Shown: in pieces, positions 54,073 to 64,000 of the stretch
How positions within the stretch are numbered: position 1 is the first letter of the stretch
Layout of the letters: every line of letters starts with the position of its first letter
Source of the DNA: Dacryopinax spathularia
Taxonomy: Eukaryota; Basidiomycota; Dacrymycetes; Dacrymycetales; Dacrymycetaceae
Reading direction: 5' to 3'
DNA: 64,000 nucleotides
Assembly (NCBI GenBank): GCA_037974965.1
Contig: JBBPFI010000002.1
Span: 496,001-560,000 of the forward strand
Program-made: the position numbers and the translations under genes
The notes under the pieces: generated by a model
The model's input: the letters and a program-made list of their open reading frames with translations, nothing else
Databases searched by the model: none
What the model was told of the DNA's origin: nothing

Positions 54073-55026
54073 ATGACGACCCAACAAGTCCCCAGTTGGT
54101 GGGAGCGAGCCTCTGTCTGCCTCCAAATCCAGCTCTTCCGTTGCATAAACTGGTTCGTCTTCTCCGCCGAGCGCAACCGGTTCCCACCATCCCGAGAGAA
54201 GTACATCACCTCTGCGGACGGCAGGCGGAAGATCAAGCTTCTCATATTCGACCCTCCGGATGCACCTCCTGGTCCCAAGCCTGTCTATATCAACTTCCAT
54301 GGATCTGGATGGATAATGCCAGGACTCGGCATGGATGGTCGGCTTCTTACATACCTGGCGCGGGAAGTCGGGTGTATTGCGATCGATGCCGATTACCGGA
54401 AGGCTCCCGAAGACCCATTCCCGGCTGCATACGAGGATGTTCATCGCGTGGTATCTTGGGTGCAAGAGAACGGGGAAGGCGAATTCGATATCGACCGGAT
54501 TGCAGTGGGCGGCGTATCGGCCGGAGGAAATCTCGCTCTTGCCCTCGCGGTCACCATGCCGGCAAACACGTTCAAGGCTGTCACGGTCATCGTGCCCGCC
54601 GTTGATCTCACCTTGAAGTATCGCGAACGCAAAGCACCTCCGGCTATGCCACCAGAGCATGTGAAGGAAAGCGATCGTGGTGATCCCATTCCGCCGTACG
54701 TGGGAGAAATGTTGCGCGTTGCCTACCTCGGCACATACACGGACACGAAGGATCCGCGACTTAGCCCGAAATACGGTGATATCACGCGTTTTCCTACGCC
54801 CAAGCGAACCTTCATCGCCTGGGCCCAATACGACTATCTATGCGAGGAGGCGAGGGTGTTCGCGGAACAGCTCGTCGAGGCCGGGAAGGATCCCGTATTG
54901 CTGTATGCGGAGGGGATGGGGCATGGGTATATCTTGTCGGACAAGACGGACACAGCGGCCGCGAAGATGAGGGACAAGACATTCTCCATGATCGCAGAAA
55001 CGCTCAAGCGAGGGTTCAGCGAATGA
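54073..55026 (+). CDS. Alpha/beta hydrolase, HSL-type, copy 2
   Basis: Intronless, 317 residues, clear tandem paralogue of the preceding gene. It shows 'YINFHGSGWIM' (oxyanion hole), 'VGGVSAGGNLALAL' (GxSxG), 'AWAQYDYLCEEA' with the acid, and 'AEGMGHGYIL' with the catalytic His. The N-terminus retains the same amphipathic stretch ('ASVCLQIQLFRCINWF'). The two copies differ mostly at the N-terminus and in residues around the substrate pocket (GSGFIIEGLG versus GSGWIMPGLG), which could alter substrate range. The reaction is presumably ester hydrolysis on an unknown substrate. Confidence 0.9.
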   Translation: MTTQQVPSWWERASVCLQIQLFRCINWFVFSAERNRFPPSREKYITSADGRRKIKLLIFDPPDAPPGPKPVYINFHGSGWIMPGLGMDGRLLTYLAREVGCIAIDADYRKAPEDPFPAAYEDVHRVVSWVQENGEGEFDIDRIAVGGVSAGGNLALALAVTMPANTFKAVTVIVPAVDLTLKYRERKAPPAMPPEHVKESDRGDPIPPYVGEMLRVAYLGTYTDTKDPRLSPKYGDITRFPTPKRTFIAWAQYDYLCEEARVFAEQLVEAGKDPVLLYAEGMGHGYILSDKTDTAAAKMRDKTFSMIAETLKRGFSE

Positions 55027-58000
55027 CCGACGGATATCGCGATCGATAACACGTTTGACGGTGGTACGACTCTTCACGAGTGTGATGAGGGGAATGATCC
55101 CTTTTAATTTTTCACGAGCTTGGACATTTATTGTAGGCTTCTTGCATTCCTTTCTTTCGCTATGTCACGCCATGACCCATAATTTCACGCTTCTTACCTC
55201 TCATTAAGGAGGTCGGGAAGAACACGTGTCTGCCTTTCATTGCTTGGCGTTCTTCGCTCTATGTGCGTTAACGGCGCTCTGAATCGTCTCTATCGAACTG
55301 CGACGCACCACGAGCTAGTGCTCTTGGTGTGGACCAGGATTTCCCGTTTCGGCGGAGGAGCTTGCTATGCGACTACAAAGGCGTGTTCGGCTCTTCACGT
55401 CGTGTTCGCCTCGGGTCCCGCTTGCAGGCTCTGCCTTCCTCCATGCACGTCTGCGGACCGGCCAGTCGGGCCGAGCACTCGGGCGGGAAGTGAACAAGCT
55501 TGCCGTCGGGTACGCTACCTCTACAGGTGTTCGATGGTTAGTTCACGATCGCTCGCGCGGAAGTTGTTCCGCCTCGCGGAGGTGGGCAAGCATCTGTATC
55601 GTATGCGTGAGGTTTCCCGCACTCGGAGTCGTGCACAAAGTATTATGCCTGATTGCAGGGAGTGATCATAGCAAGTTTCTTATCACTTTCGAAGTGGACT
55701 GAACAGCCAATAGCCAGGCTGTGTACTGCCACGACACGGCGAGACTGAGGACGAGAGAACCCAGACAGCGGTGCTGTTCGCCAGGTTCTAGACCAAGTTA
55801 TTTCGGAGCGCCTTCCGATGTTCCCCAAGTAGTGGATCCTGATACTCGTCTTTCTTTCCGTCGACCGATGCGGTCGGCTGTGCCCAGAGCGAAGGAGCGC
55901 AGGCTTGCTGTCGCTCCGAATAGAACCCATCCGTTGGTGAAGCCTCGAGCCACCTCATGGAACGTCGGTCCGAGTGAACGTATCTGGTAGCCGCAACGGT
56001 ACGGCTATCCTTTCACGTGTATCTGACTGGGTGTAATGGTCCTGTGCCGGGCTTGGTTCCAGCACGTTGGCCTCGATTTCATGTAGAAGGGCACGATCGG
56101 ACACACGTTGGAGGGCTTCGCAATGTTCATAGACGAAGAGCGGAAGTACAGCATTATTGGAGGGGTCTCTACGTAATCTTGATCAATTCGAAGGTCCGGC
56201 ACAAGACATTGCGTCGTCCGAAGGGCAAACACTGCCATGTCACCATCAGGTCCAGTTCTTCTTCTACGAGTGTTCTGGCAGCTTACCTTAAGACCAGCTA
56301 GCGCTACCCCGAGCCGAACTCGCGCGTGTCATCGTGGGTTTAGATCGTTGTCCGGGGGACAAGCACCGAAGATGCATGGGTCGCGTATGTCCAGCTTTAA
56401 GAGACGTTCAGTTGAAGACTTGGAGGACGGGGAGAGACGTACATCGACGATTGAAGGGAGGGGGCTGGCTTCGCACAGCATAGCTTGTCGAGAGAATAGA
56501 AGGAGAAGACTGATCAAGGTGTAAAGCACGAACGCCGATTGTTTCTGCATTATGGTGATGTTTGAGAGTTTGGACGGGGAATTCATGTCGCATTTATAGG
56601 TCGTCAGCTCGCAAGCCCGCTAAGTGCTCCGAGTCCGAGCTGGCCACCGCCAGACTCGCAGACAGCTGGAAGTCGACTCCGGCAAGTGTGACATACCACC
56701 GCTCGGGCGGAAAGACCTAAACTCGGAAACGCTTGTCGGTCATGCACATGCACGAAGCCTGCAAGTTGTCAGCACCGGCCGAATAGGAATCAAGGGTTGT
56801 TTCCGTGCGTCACATCGGAACTACGCTTTGGGCAACAGGTCGGTGAAAAATCGTGCCTTTCAGCGCCCTTGTTATCGTGACGTTCACATCGTTGTTCTCG
56901 TCTCCAATCAATGCGTAGAACCCAATTCGTCCGGCCGTACAGGAGGCAGCCGTAAGCCAGCACGGGTGCGCGTGGCTCTCGTTTATGCCGTTCCGCAAGT
57001 CCTCGGAAAGCCAGGACAAGACCTGCATCGTGACGCTGCCGTGCATCAGCATCAATCACTGAAGGTTTAGAAGTCTTGCATTATTTGTCCATCAGAGCGA
57101 TTTGTTCCGCCTTGATCGCATTTTTGACGCTGCCGGTCCATCAGAACGAGTGCTTGGGCTACGATGACCAATTCCCTGAAGGAGTCTAGTAGCGCTCCCA
57201 TGTTATCTCACTCCCCCACCTCGCAGGTTCGAGTTACTCGGTCTCTACAGTCGCCCTGAAAGAACCCGGCAGCGGTCACAATGGCGTTCATCCCGGAGGT
57301 TCCGCGGCATTCTCGCTGAGAAGGCTTCTCAAAGCGCGCAGTACGACCTCCACCAGAGATACGTCGTGGGGAAGAAGGCTGCTACGGCTTCGAGCCGACA
57401 ATGCCGCGGCTTAGAATTCAGTCGGCATTAGCTGTTTCGGGCTGAATCTTCTCTCGGTTGCGCATGGCCCTAGAGCGCTCAGGAGTCCGGGATCTTCCGG
57501 TTGTCAAGTAGCCGGTATTCAAGGCTCTTCCACCATCGGCGCTTGGATATATCTTCATCAGGAGGTCAAGTGATTCGGAATTAGGCTGAGTATTTGAGGT
57601 TGCGTGTAAAAGAAGCGGTCACAAGCATGTGTACAGGTACGATCGATGCTGGCCAGCAGCGGCAAGCCGTGTGAGCTTGGGGCAGAGAAGCCGGCGTAAG
57701 CCGCTCTGCGTATCAACACGCGCCTAGTCCGGAGACCACATAGCGCCATGAGACTTTCGCGCCGAGTCCTCTCGGTCCGACGTCCGGACCAGCGTTGAGG
57801 ACGGCGATCAGCTGGTAACAGGAATGGGTGATAGTCGGACCCTCAGTTCTGGCGCAGGCAGCCGGCTGTCGCTCACCAAAGTGGCAGTTCCGCGTCAGCA
57901 GGTTGCGAAGTGGGTGATTCCGCCAGAAAATAGCGAAAGTGTGCAATTCTAGTAGCAGCAATTTTTTGAAGTACGCATCGGGCGGTGGCACGGAGCAGAG

Positions 58001-58148
58001 TTGTTCGGGGGCCGCGTTGGAGAGGCGCCCTGGTTGTTTTTTCACATGACGGGTTGGTAGTGGCGATGCACTACCAATTTTAGACGCGTCCAACTTCCTC
58101 TATACGGTCTCACACCGCAAGCTCTACCGGGCTGGCCTTTGGTAGAAT
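55027..58148. other. Gene-poor 3.1-kb stretch, possible relic DNA
   Basis: No supported gene. One minus-strand piece near 56880-56960 ('GRIGFYALIGDENND') resembles 'RTAGFYAMIGIQIGEH' of ULA1, with DNA similarity around GGGTTCTACGC, and may be a relic. A minus-strand frame starting near 56586 begins with a signal-peptide-like run ('FVLYTLISLLLLF'), but it is short and has no partner exon I can defend. The last 60 bp hold the URB1 start region with an ACGCGT near 58084. Confidence 0.4.
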
Positions 58149-61100
58149 ATGCCGCCAAAGCGACAACAAGATGTCCAGGACGGCGAAGCTAGGCAGCCCA
58201 AGAGAGCAAGGAAAGACGGCGATGTCGCCCCGATGCCGGTGCCCACACCAGTCTTCAGGAATGCAGCCGCTCTGAGTGCCGCGCTTCACGCGAACACCCC
58301 AGCACAACTAGCTATCAGTGAGTTTCAGTGGCCTTCTGTCTGATGATCTCTAATGCATGCCAGATCTGAATCAGCTTCGATCATATGCTGCCGCTCGTGA
58401 TGTAGACGAGGAAAGACTGAAGCTTCTGGCTGAGTGGATCTCCGGGCCTGGAGTGCGAGACGTCGAAGCCGTTTTGGACTCGAGCCATGTGCGTGACGCT
58501 GTATCTCCAAAGCTATATAACACTCAGAAACCAACAGAACGCATCCTCTATACTGAACCCTCTCTTCTCCTTTCTGAGTTCCGTACTCTACATACTCCGC
58601 CGACATCCCGAGCACAATGCATTGACCACCGGCCTTGGCAACCTTCTGCTATCGGATCGACAAGTTGAACGACTAAATCGGGCCGTGCGACAAGATGATG
58701 CATCACTCGTTCTCTCATGTATGAAAGTATGGCTGGAGCTGGTCTCTGTGGAGACGCTACAATCCAGAGTAGCTTCAGTATGGAACTGGGGAGGAAAGGT
58801 CCGCATACATTCATTCGCCTGTGCCTATATGCACATGATTAACCCCCTATACTAGCTTGGTACCAAGCTTCTGTCCATGCGTCGAAGAGGAAAGTTCAAC
58901 TCGGCCGATGACCCACTTCAAAAGGCGGATATTCGTACTCTGTATATCCTGTTCCTGCTATCGTTCCTCTCGCCAACTACGCCGGCATCCTTGAAGCAAT
59001 CCTTTCTCGCTCAGAAGGAGACTTTCACGACAATCTTCAGAGATCTTCGCCGAGATCCTACCAGTGTCGTACGCAAAGTGCTTGAAGTATCATGGGATGG
59101 GATCTGGGAGGACAAGAGGGTGCGAAGGACCGTAAAGATCGGTATTTTCAACGAGTGGCTTTTGAGTCAGGTGCGCATATATGCGTCAAAATCTGCACGA
59201 GGCCTTATGTTATCGCCAGATTCTCCGCCTGTACGAAAGGCAGGATAAGGACAACCCATCAGACCCATTTTCAGCCGCGGATCTGGCACATCACTTCCTG
59301 CTTGCCATCTGCACCAGACCAGGCAGTGGCATATGCTTCCCAGACGACGGGTGGTATCCTCGAGAGGCTGCTTTCGGGGAAGACGGAGCACCCGCAGTTG
59401 ACGAAGATGAGCCGAGCGAAGGACGGTCCCAGAAAGGGCGCATATATAACAAAATTCTTGCAAACTTCTTGAAGGTCCTTCGAGTAGGAGAAGACGCGCG
59501 ACAGCAAGAGCTGGCCCTGAAGATCCTGGAAGCATGTCCAGAACTCGTGACTGGCTACTGGCCCACTGCAAACATCTCCCTGGAGCCTCGCCTTTCGTCT
59601 CGGTGGTTGATCAATGCGGCGTTTCTTGGTCGGGTCGTCTCCCTCCCCGTCCCGACCAGTTGCTTCCGACTACCGTCTTCGTCACGTCTACTTGGTTCCT
59701 CGGAAGCGTCGTATCGACCAGATCCCCCTCCCTTGGCTCCGCTCTTAGCGAATACTTTCCCCTCCATATTTAATCGGGTCCATCTTAGCAAGGGCCTCCA
59801 AGCCAAACAGGGCCTCGTCCAGCTGTTCACAGCACAGACGTTGGCTCGCTGCCTGGAGAAGTTCGAACAAGTGCGTACGGAGATGATCAAGATCGAAAAA
59901 GAACTCGATGAGGATCCTGATGATGGGCAATGGAGGCTGCGCCGACTCGAGCTGCAAGACGCAGCGCGTGGACGAGCTCCCGATTTCTCCGTCGTCATCG
60001 CATTCTCCCAACAGAAGATAGAAGGAGACGACAAAGCGGCGCGGAAGAAACGTGCAATGCTGAAAGAGGTGGCACTTCGACTGTTGTGGTGCTATCAAAG
60101 AAGCTTGCTCGACATCGTCGCTGAGTCACGATTCGATGCCGGAAAGCTGTTCAGACCAGGCTCTATCACGCCACCGTCCGGCTCTGATGACGACGAGAAG
60201 GAAGAGATGGAAGAATTGAACGCGCTATCTCAGCTTCACGTGCTTAGATTGCTTCGCAATAGCGATCAGTTCAATTGGTCGGCTCGAGCTCCGGGGTCAA
60301 CGCACACTTTTCTATACCACTTCTTGCTCATGCGAGCGAGATCACCGCACGCTGCCGTCAGAGCTGCTTCGGAGGACCTGGTTCAGCACCTTCTCGGTAC
60401 CAGCCTCCTGTTCGAGCACGATCCCGACGAACTCCGACTCTGGCTGGAAGCCCTGCCATCATCTACCCGTGACAGTACTATCGTCGGCCCTGATGGGGCT
60501 GTCTTGACGGATGAAGCAGAAGGCGTCATCACCCTCCTCGATGACTGCGTCCATCGCTGCTTGAGAACGCCATACCGATACGTAGAGGAACTAAGCTCCC
60601 TGCTCACAACAGAAGACAACGCCTCAGTGCCCTTGTCTGTTCGTGCACCTCTCCTTCCGAGTCCGCTTCTCGTTACGGTGTTGGAACAACTGAAGGCAAA
60701 ACACAAAGCTGGCACGATCTCTTTCTCCGATACGATGGCGTCTTTGGCCTTTCTTCGCCATCTCATTCTCGGAATAACCGGGAAAGAGGAGAATTTCACT
60801 ACGCCAGTTTTGCTGAATAATCGCCTTCGGGTCATCATCCAGAGCTTTGCCGATGATCACCCAGGAAAGCCTGATGAAGTCGTACGGAGTGAGCAACTGT
60901 ACTTCTCGAAGGAGGTTCATCTCCTGTCCGACAACCTCGACAAACTGAGCGACCCCGATTGTCCAGTTCCATCAACGTCATTTGCTTCGGCACCCTTCCT
61001 GGAAGCAGACATGGATGCATTGCCTAATTCAGCAGGTCACGATCCGCCGTCTGCATCCCAACTTGTGGATCAATACCGTCTTCTGCAAGAGCCACTGCCC

Positions 61101-64000
61101 GGCGAAGACGTTAAGCTATTAGTTCAGCTTGTCGCTGAGAGGTCCAATCATGGAAGCGAGTTATGGACCCTTCTTTCGCTTCTAAATCCGAAGACCGAGA
61201 ACCTCTGGCGGGTGTTTTCGGCGGTTGAGCTTGCAAGCATCTTGGAGGACGCCCCGTAAGCGTCTTTCCTCAAGTCTGCTGCTTCAACAGGTACTAATAC
61301 CTTACAGATCGTCATTTTGGGTCGCTTTTCGGCATGCTGACAGTCAGGTCCTCATGGGAAAAGAAACTTCAGCACTTCTTGCGAAACTTGCGGCGCCCCT
61401 ATTGCAAGATCGGTACAAGTCCATGCTCGTCTTCAAGTGCATTCTCGCCCAACTGTCAGCTATCATTGACAAAGCTGAAGAACGCAGCCGAAGCATGAGC
61501 GGTTCCCTGCACCTTCTCACCTCGTTGGGGGGAACTTCGGTGCCGCAACAGGTTCAACACGGTCTCAAAACATTGCTTTTCGTGGAGAGTGGTGTGATGC
61601 GAAAGATATTATCAGATCCCGTCCTCTTTTCCGAAGGTACGCCTCACTTTAGCTCTCATATATGATAAGCTGACGGTCAACCAGATGCTGCCGGACTTGT
61701 CAAGGCGTGCCTCGAAGCTTTGTCTGAGTCGGACAGTGCTCTGGCAGCGCCCTATGCCGAGATATGCATGCATGAAACCGTTAACCATCGACTGGACAAT
61801 GAAGTCTGGCTGTCTTGCTGGGTGCCTTTCATGACTCTCCCTCAGTTGATTTCTCTGGCGAGCTGGCTATTGAACGGCACCAATCTCGAGCATATCCGAA
61901 AAGATATGTTGGCTGAAGTGGTTAATACACTAGCTCGAAGGCGGGAGGCGGACATTTCCCCTGTTTTACGGGTCCTTCCCTCCATCTTGCAGCAACCCCG
62001 GCTTTGCGAAGAAGACACGATTCGGTCGAGTCTCAAAAGCTTCTTCGCGTTCGCTTTGCCGTTGCAGCAAGACGAAAACGAATTCTTCACGAATCAATCT
62101 CTCGCTATGCTCGGTTTCAGCAGCGCCCAGCACTTTCAACAGACAATCCGCTGGCATGCAACACCTGTGGACGTTGATTCCGTAGTCGTCGGTGCTATTC
62201 CGGCACTCACTTTCGCTCTGTACCAGAGCCCTTCATTGCGGAACATGGCCCTTGAGACCGTTCTCCACGGCGACTCGCACGCGGAACATGATTCCTCCCT
62301 ATCGCGCCTGTGTTGCCTTCTTGAAGCTGAAACCTTCTTGGGCGCGGGTCTTCGTTCCGCTCGACTGCCAGAGGTTGCAGAGACGTGGTTGAAGGACATT
62401 ACAATCAGGCTCTTCACCTCGACGGACGAGGACGAGTTGCTGCCCGCTTGCTGCGAAGCGCTTCGCCATTACGCTGCGCTTGCAGGCCCTGCCAACATCT
62501 TCGGACAAATCGAGCATGCAATTCCCCCTTCCGCGCCTCTTTCCTATAATCGCCATTCCCTGCAGTTCGTGAAATGGGCTAGCTCAACTTACGAGAAGGA
62601 GTTCCGATCGCCCTTGGTCGCGTTCGTGGACGGAGTGCTTCGCTGGCTTGTCAGGCGGTTTTCCGAGGACGTTAGTGATTCAATACATCTGCTGAAAGGT
62701 TTGAAGCCATTCAGTGAGTACATTCCAGTCATTGCCATACATAGCCAGGCCTGACCGCATGAAGGCGAAGTTCTAGAGAGCCATTCCGATCTGAAACGGC
62801 ATCTTGTGGAACCAGTGCTTACCTCTATACTGCGCTCCCGTTTCACGGTACTCGAAGCCGTGGATCTCGCCAGCACCTTGTGCGAGCATGCAAATCTGCC
62901 GGTAAGCCCAGCCTAGGTCTTTCCCACCAAGCATACTGAATGGAGACATAGGATGACGTCGCTTCTCGCTTTCTGCAATCTGTCTTGAACCACTCTCATT
63001 TGCGACAAGCGGCTTCGGTGTCGACGCCTCGCTTGCGACGAGCGATCGTGCGCCTTATACACACACTCTCGTCATCACAGCCTCAAGCCGCCTGCCAACC
63101 TGGCCAGATGCGCCAGATAGTGTCACTGTATGGCGGGACGTTGTCGCTGGCTGATCGCATGCTACTCAGTCTTCTTGGTCTCTTTGAGAAGCAGCGGTCA
63201 TCCTCCGCCGCGATTCTGCTCTCGGCAAACTCGCCTGGATCGGCACGACCGATGGATCTGATCCTATCCTTGGATGCCACCCAGATCTTCAAGACTTGTT
63301 TAGAGTTCCCGCATTGGCGAGATTTCGATACCGCGATGGACTACGACGAGGCAAAGGATCGTCCGGATGCGTACGATCCAGTCTACGTGCTTGGCCTTCT
63401 GGGTGCCGGTCTAAGCCAAGACACCCTCAACGGGCTCGACTGGGTGGCCCTTTGCCGCACAGGTGTCCTGAGTCTGGCTGTTTGCGGCCTGGCCTCCACC
63501 AAACCTAGGATGCGAAAAGTCGCATTTACGCTTCTGGCGGCTACGCACACGGCTATACGACAAACCGAGTTCTTCGAACGCGATCAGCTTCTTTACAACC
63601 TTCAGTTGGTCCGCAACGTCCTGCCCTCAGAGTCTGAACCTCCCCGACTGCCGACGTTCACCGTCCTTCTCGTGGCACATGCGGTTCACTCGCTTTTCCA
63701 TCCTACGGTCCTTGTATACCCACACGTGTCGAAATTCCTCCTGCAACGACCCACATTGGACACTACCGACATACCTATGTTGTATAGCATGCTGTACTCA
63801 AGCTCGGACGATCACCGGCGAGAGCGACTGTGGATGGTACGGTATCTCAGCAACGGAATGAAGAGCATCGCCGATTGGCGAGCCATGCGTCGTCGACGAG
63901 CTTGGGATCTCCTCGCCACATTGTTTCATTCTGAAGCAGACGACCGACAACTTCGTTCAGCCATTTTCGAAGTTCTCGGGAGTCTAACTCGAAATCAGTA
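58149..64000 (+). CDS. URB1: URB1/NPA1 nucleolar ribosome-biogenesis protein (continues past the right edge)
   Basis: Exons 58149-58317, 58364-58488, 58538-58798, about 58856-59170, 59220-61255, 61308-61636, 61685-62713, 62765-62901 and 62952 to the edge join in frame (about 1,800 residues visible). It starts MPPKRQQDVQDGEARQPKRA, a nucleolar-type basic tail. The Npa1 domain follows ('LNQLRSYAAARDVDEE', 'RDDASLVLSCMKVW', 'LSKGLQAKQGLVQLF'), then helical-repeat DNA-length filler. Near the right edge is the NopRA1-type C-terminal domain ('MRQIVSLYGGTLSLADRMLL', 'RRRRAWDLLATLFHSEADD'). URB1 acts in early 60S pre-ribosome assembly in the nucleolus. The exon-4 acceptor is uncertain: TAG at 58855 or AAG at 58867, both in frame. 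Intron 4 opens with GTGCGCATATATGCG. Confidence 0.9.

Noticed and set aside
56329-56586. Minus-strand frame with signal-peptide-like start
   Set aside because: Only about 70 residues after the second Met, no cysteine pattern or further exon that could be defended; kept as a comment in the gap entry.
57215-57245. GGTTCGAGTT, similar to a tRNA B box
   Set aside because: No A box at proper spacing and no cloverleaf could be folded around it.

Overview
ORGANISM. The window is fungal nuclear DNA, most likely from a basidiomycete of the Agaricomycotina type. Genes carry many short spliceosomal introns (about 50-60 nt, GTRCGY/GTGAGT donors, CTGAC-like branch sites, CAG/TAG acceptors). The family content also fits: a fused mitochondrial ARG5,6 arginine gene, AceTr (GPR1/FUN34/YaaH) transporters, fungal F-box-like proteins, GMC oxidoreductase arrays and TAM-type methyltransferases. 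I see no rRNA, tRNA, CRISPR array, transposon or viral relic. The species cannot be named from this sequence. LAYOUT. 1-9.2 kb, minus strand: three F-box-like paralogues alternate with two copies of a secreted flavin amine oxidase, one intact and one decayed, so an (F-box + amine oxidase) block was duplicated. 9.9-13.05 kb, plus: the six-exon ARG5,6 gene. 13.2-25.2 kb, minus: four head-to-tail GMC oxidoreductases. 27.7-29.35 kb, plus: an alanyl-tRNA editing (AlaX/AARSD1) protein. 29.9-33.4 kb, minus: two AceTr transporters. 34.3-35.4 kb, minus: a SAM-dependent methyltransferase. 37.7-45.2 kb: three copies of an NAD(P)-dependent epimerase/reductase (one frameshifted, one intact, one inverted and heavily decayed) with a disordered-protein gene between them. 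47.7 kb, plus: a Ser/Pro-rich protein with three PPxY motifs. 50.1-52.15 kb, minus: the NEDD8-activating E1 regulatory subunit (ULA1/APP-BP1). 52.6-55.0 kb, plus: two HSL-type alpha/beta hydrolases. 58.15 kb to the right edge, plus: the nucleolar ribosome-assembly factor URB1, incomplete. THEME. Housekeeping genes (ARG5,6, AlaX, ULA1, URB1) are spaced between accessory genes, and five accessory families are each present as local multi-copy sets. Copies differ in health (intact, frameshifted, shredded) and in intron content, so the window records gene birth and decay and intron gain or loss. A palindrome, TATATGCGCATATA, recurs beside branch sites in introns of unrelated genes. I found no clearly new biochemical system. 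The strongest leads are the F-box/amine-oxidase module with shared ACGCGT promoter elements, the intronic palindrome, and the intron presence/absence series. Exon boundaries were worked out by hand from reading frame, splice consensus and paralogue alignment. Where I give an exact protein length, the exon lengths sum to a whole number of codons.
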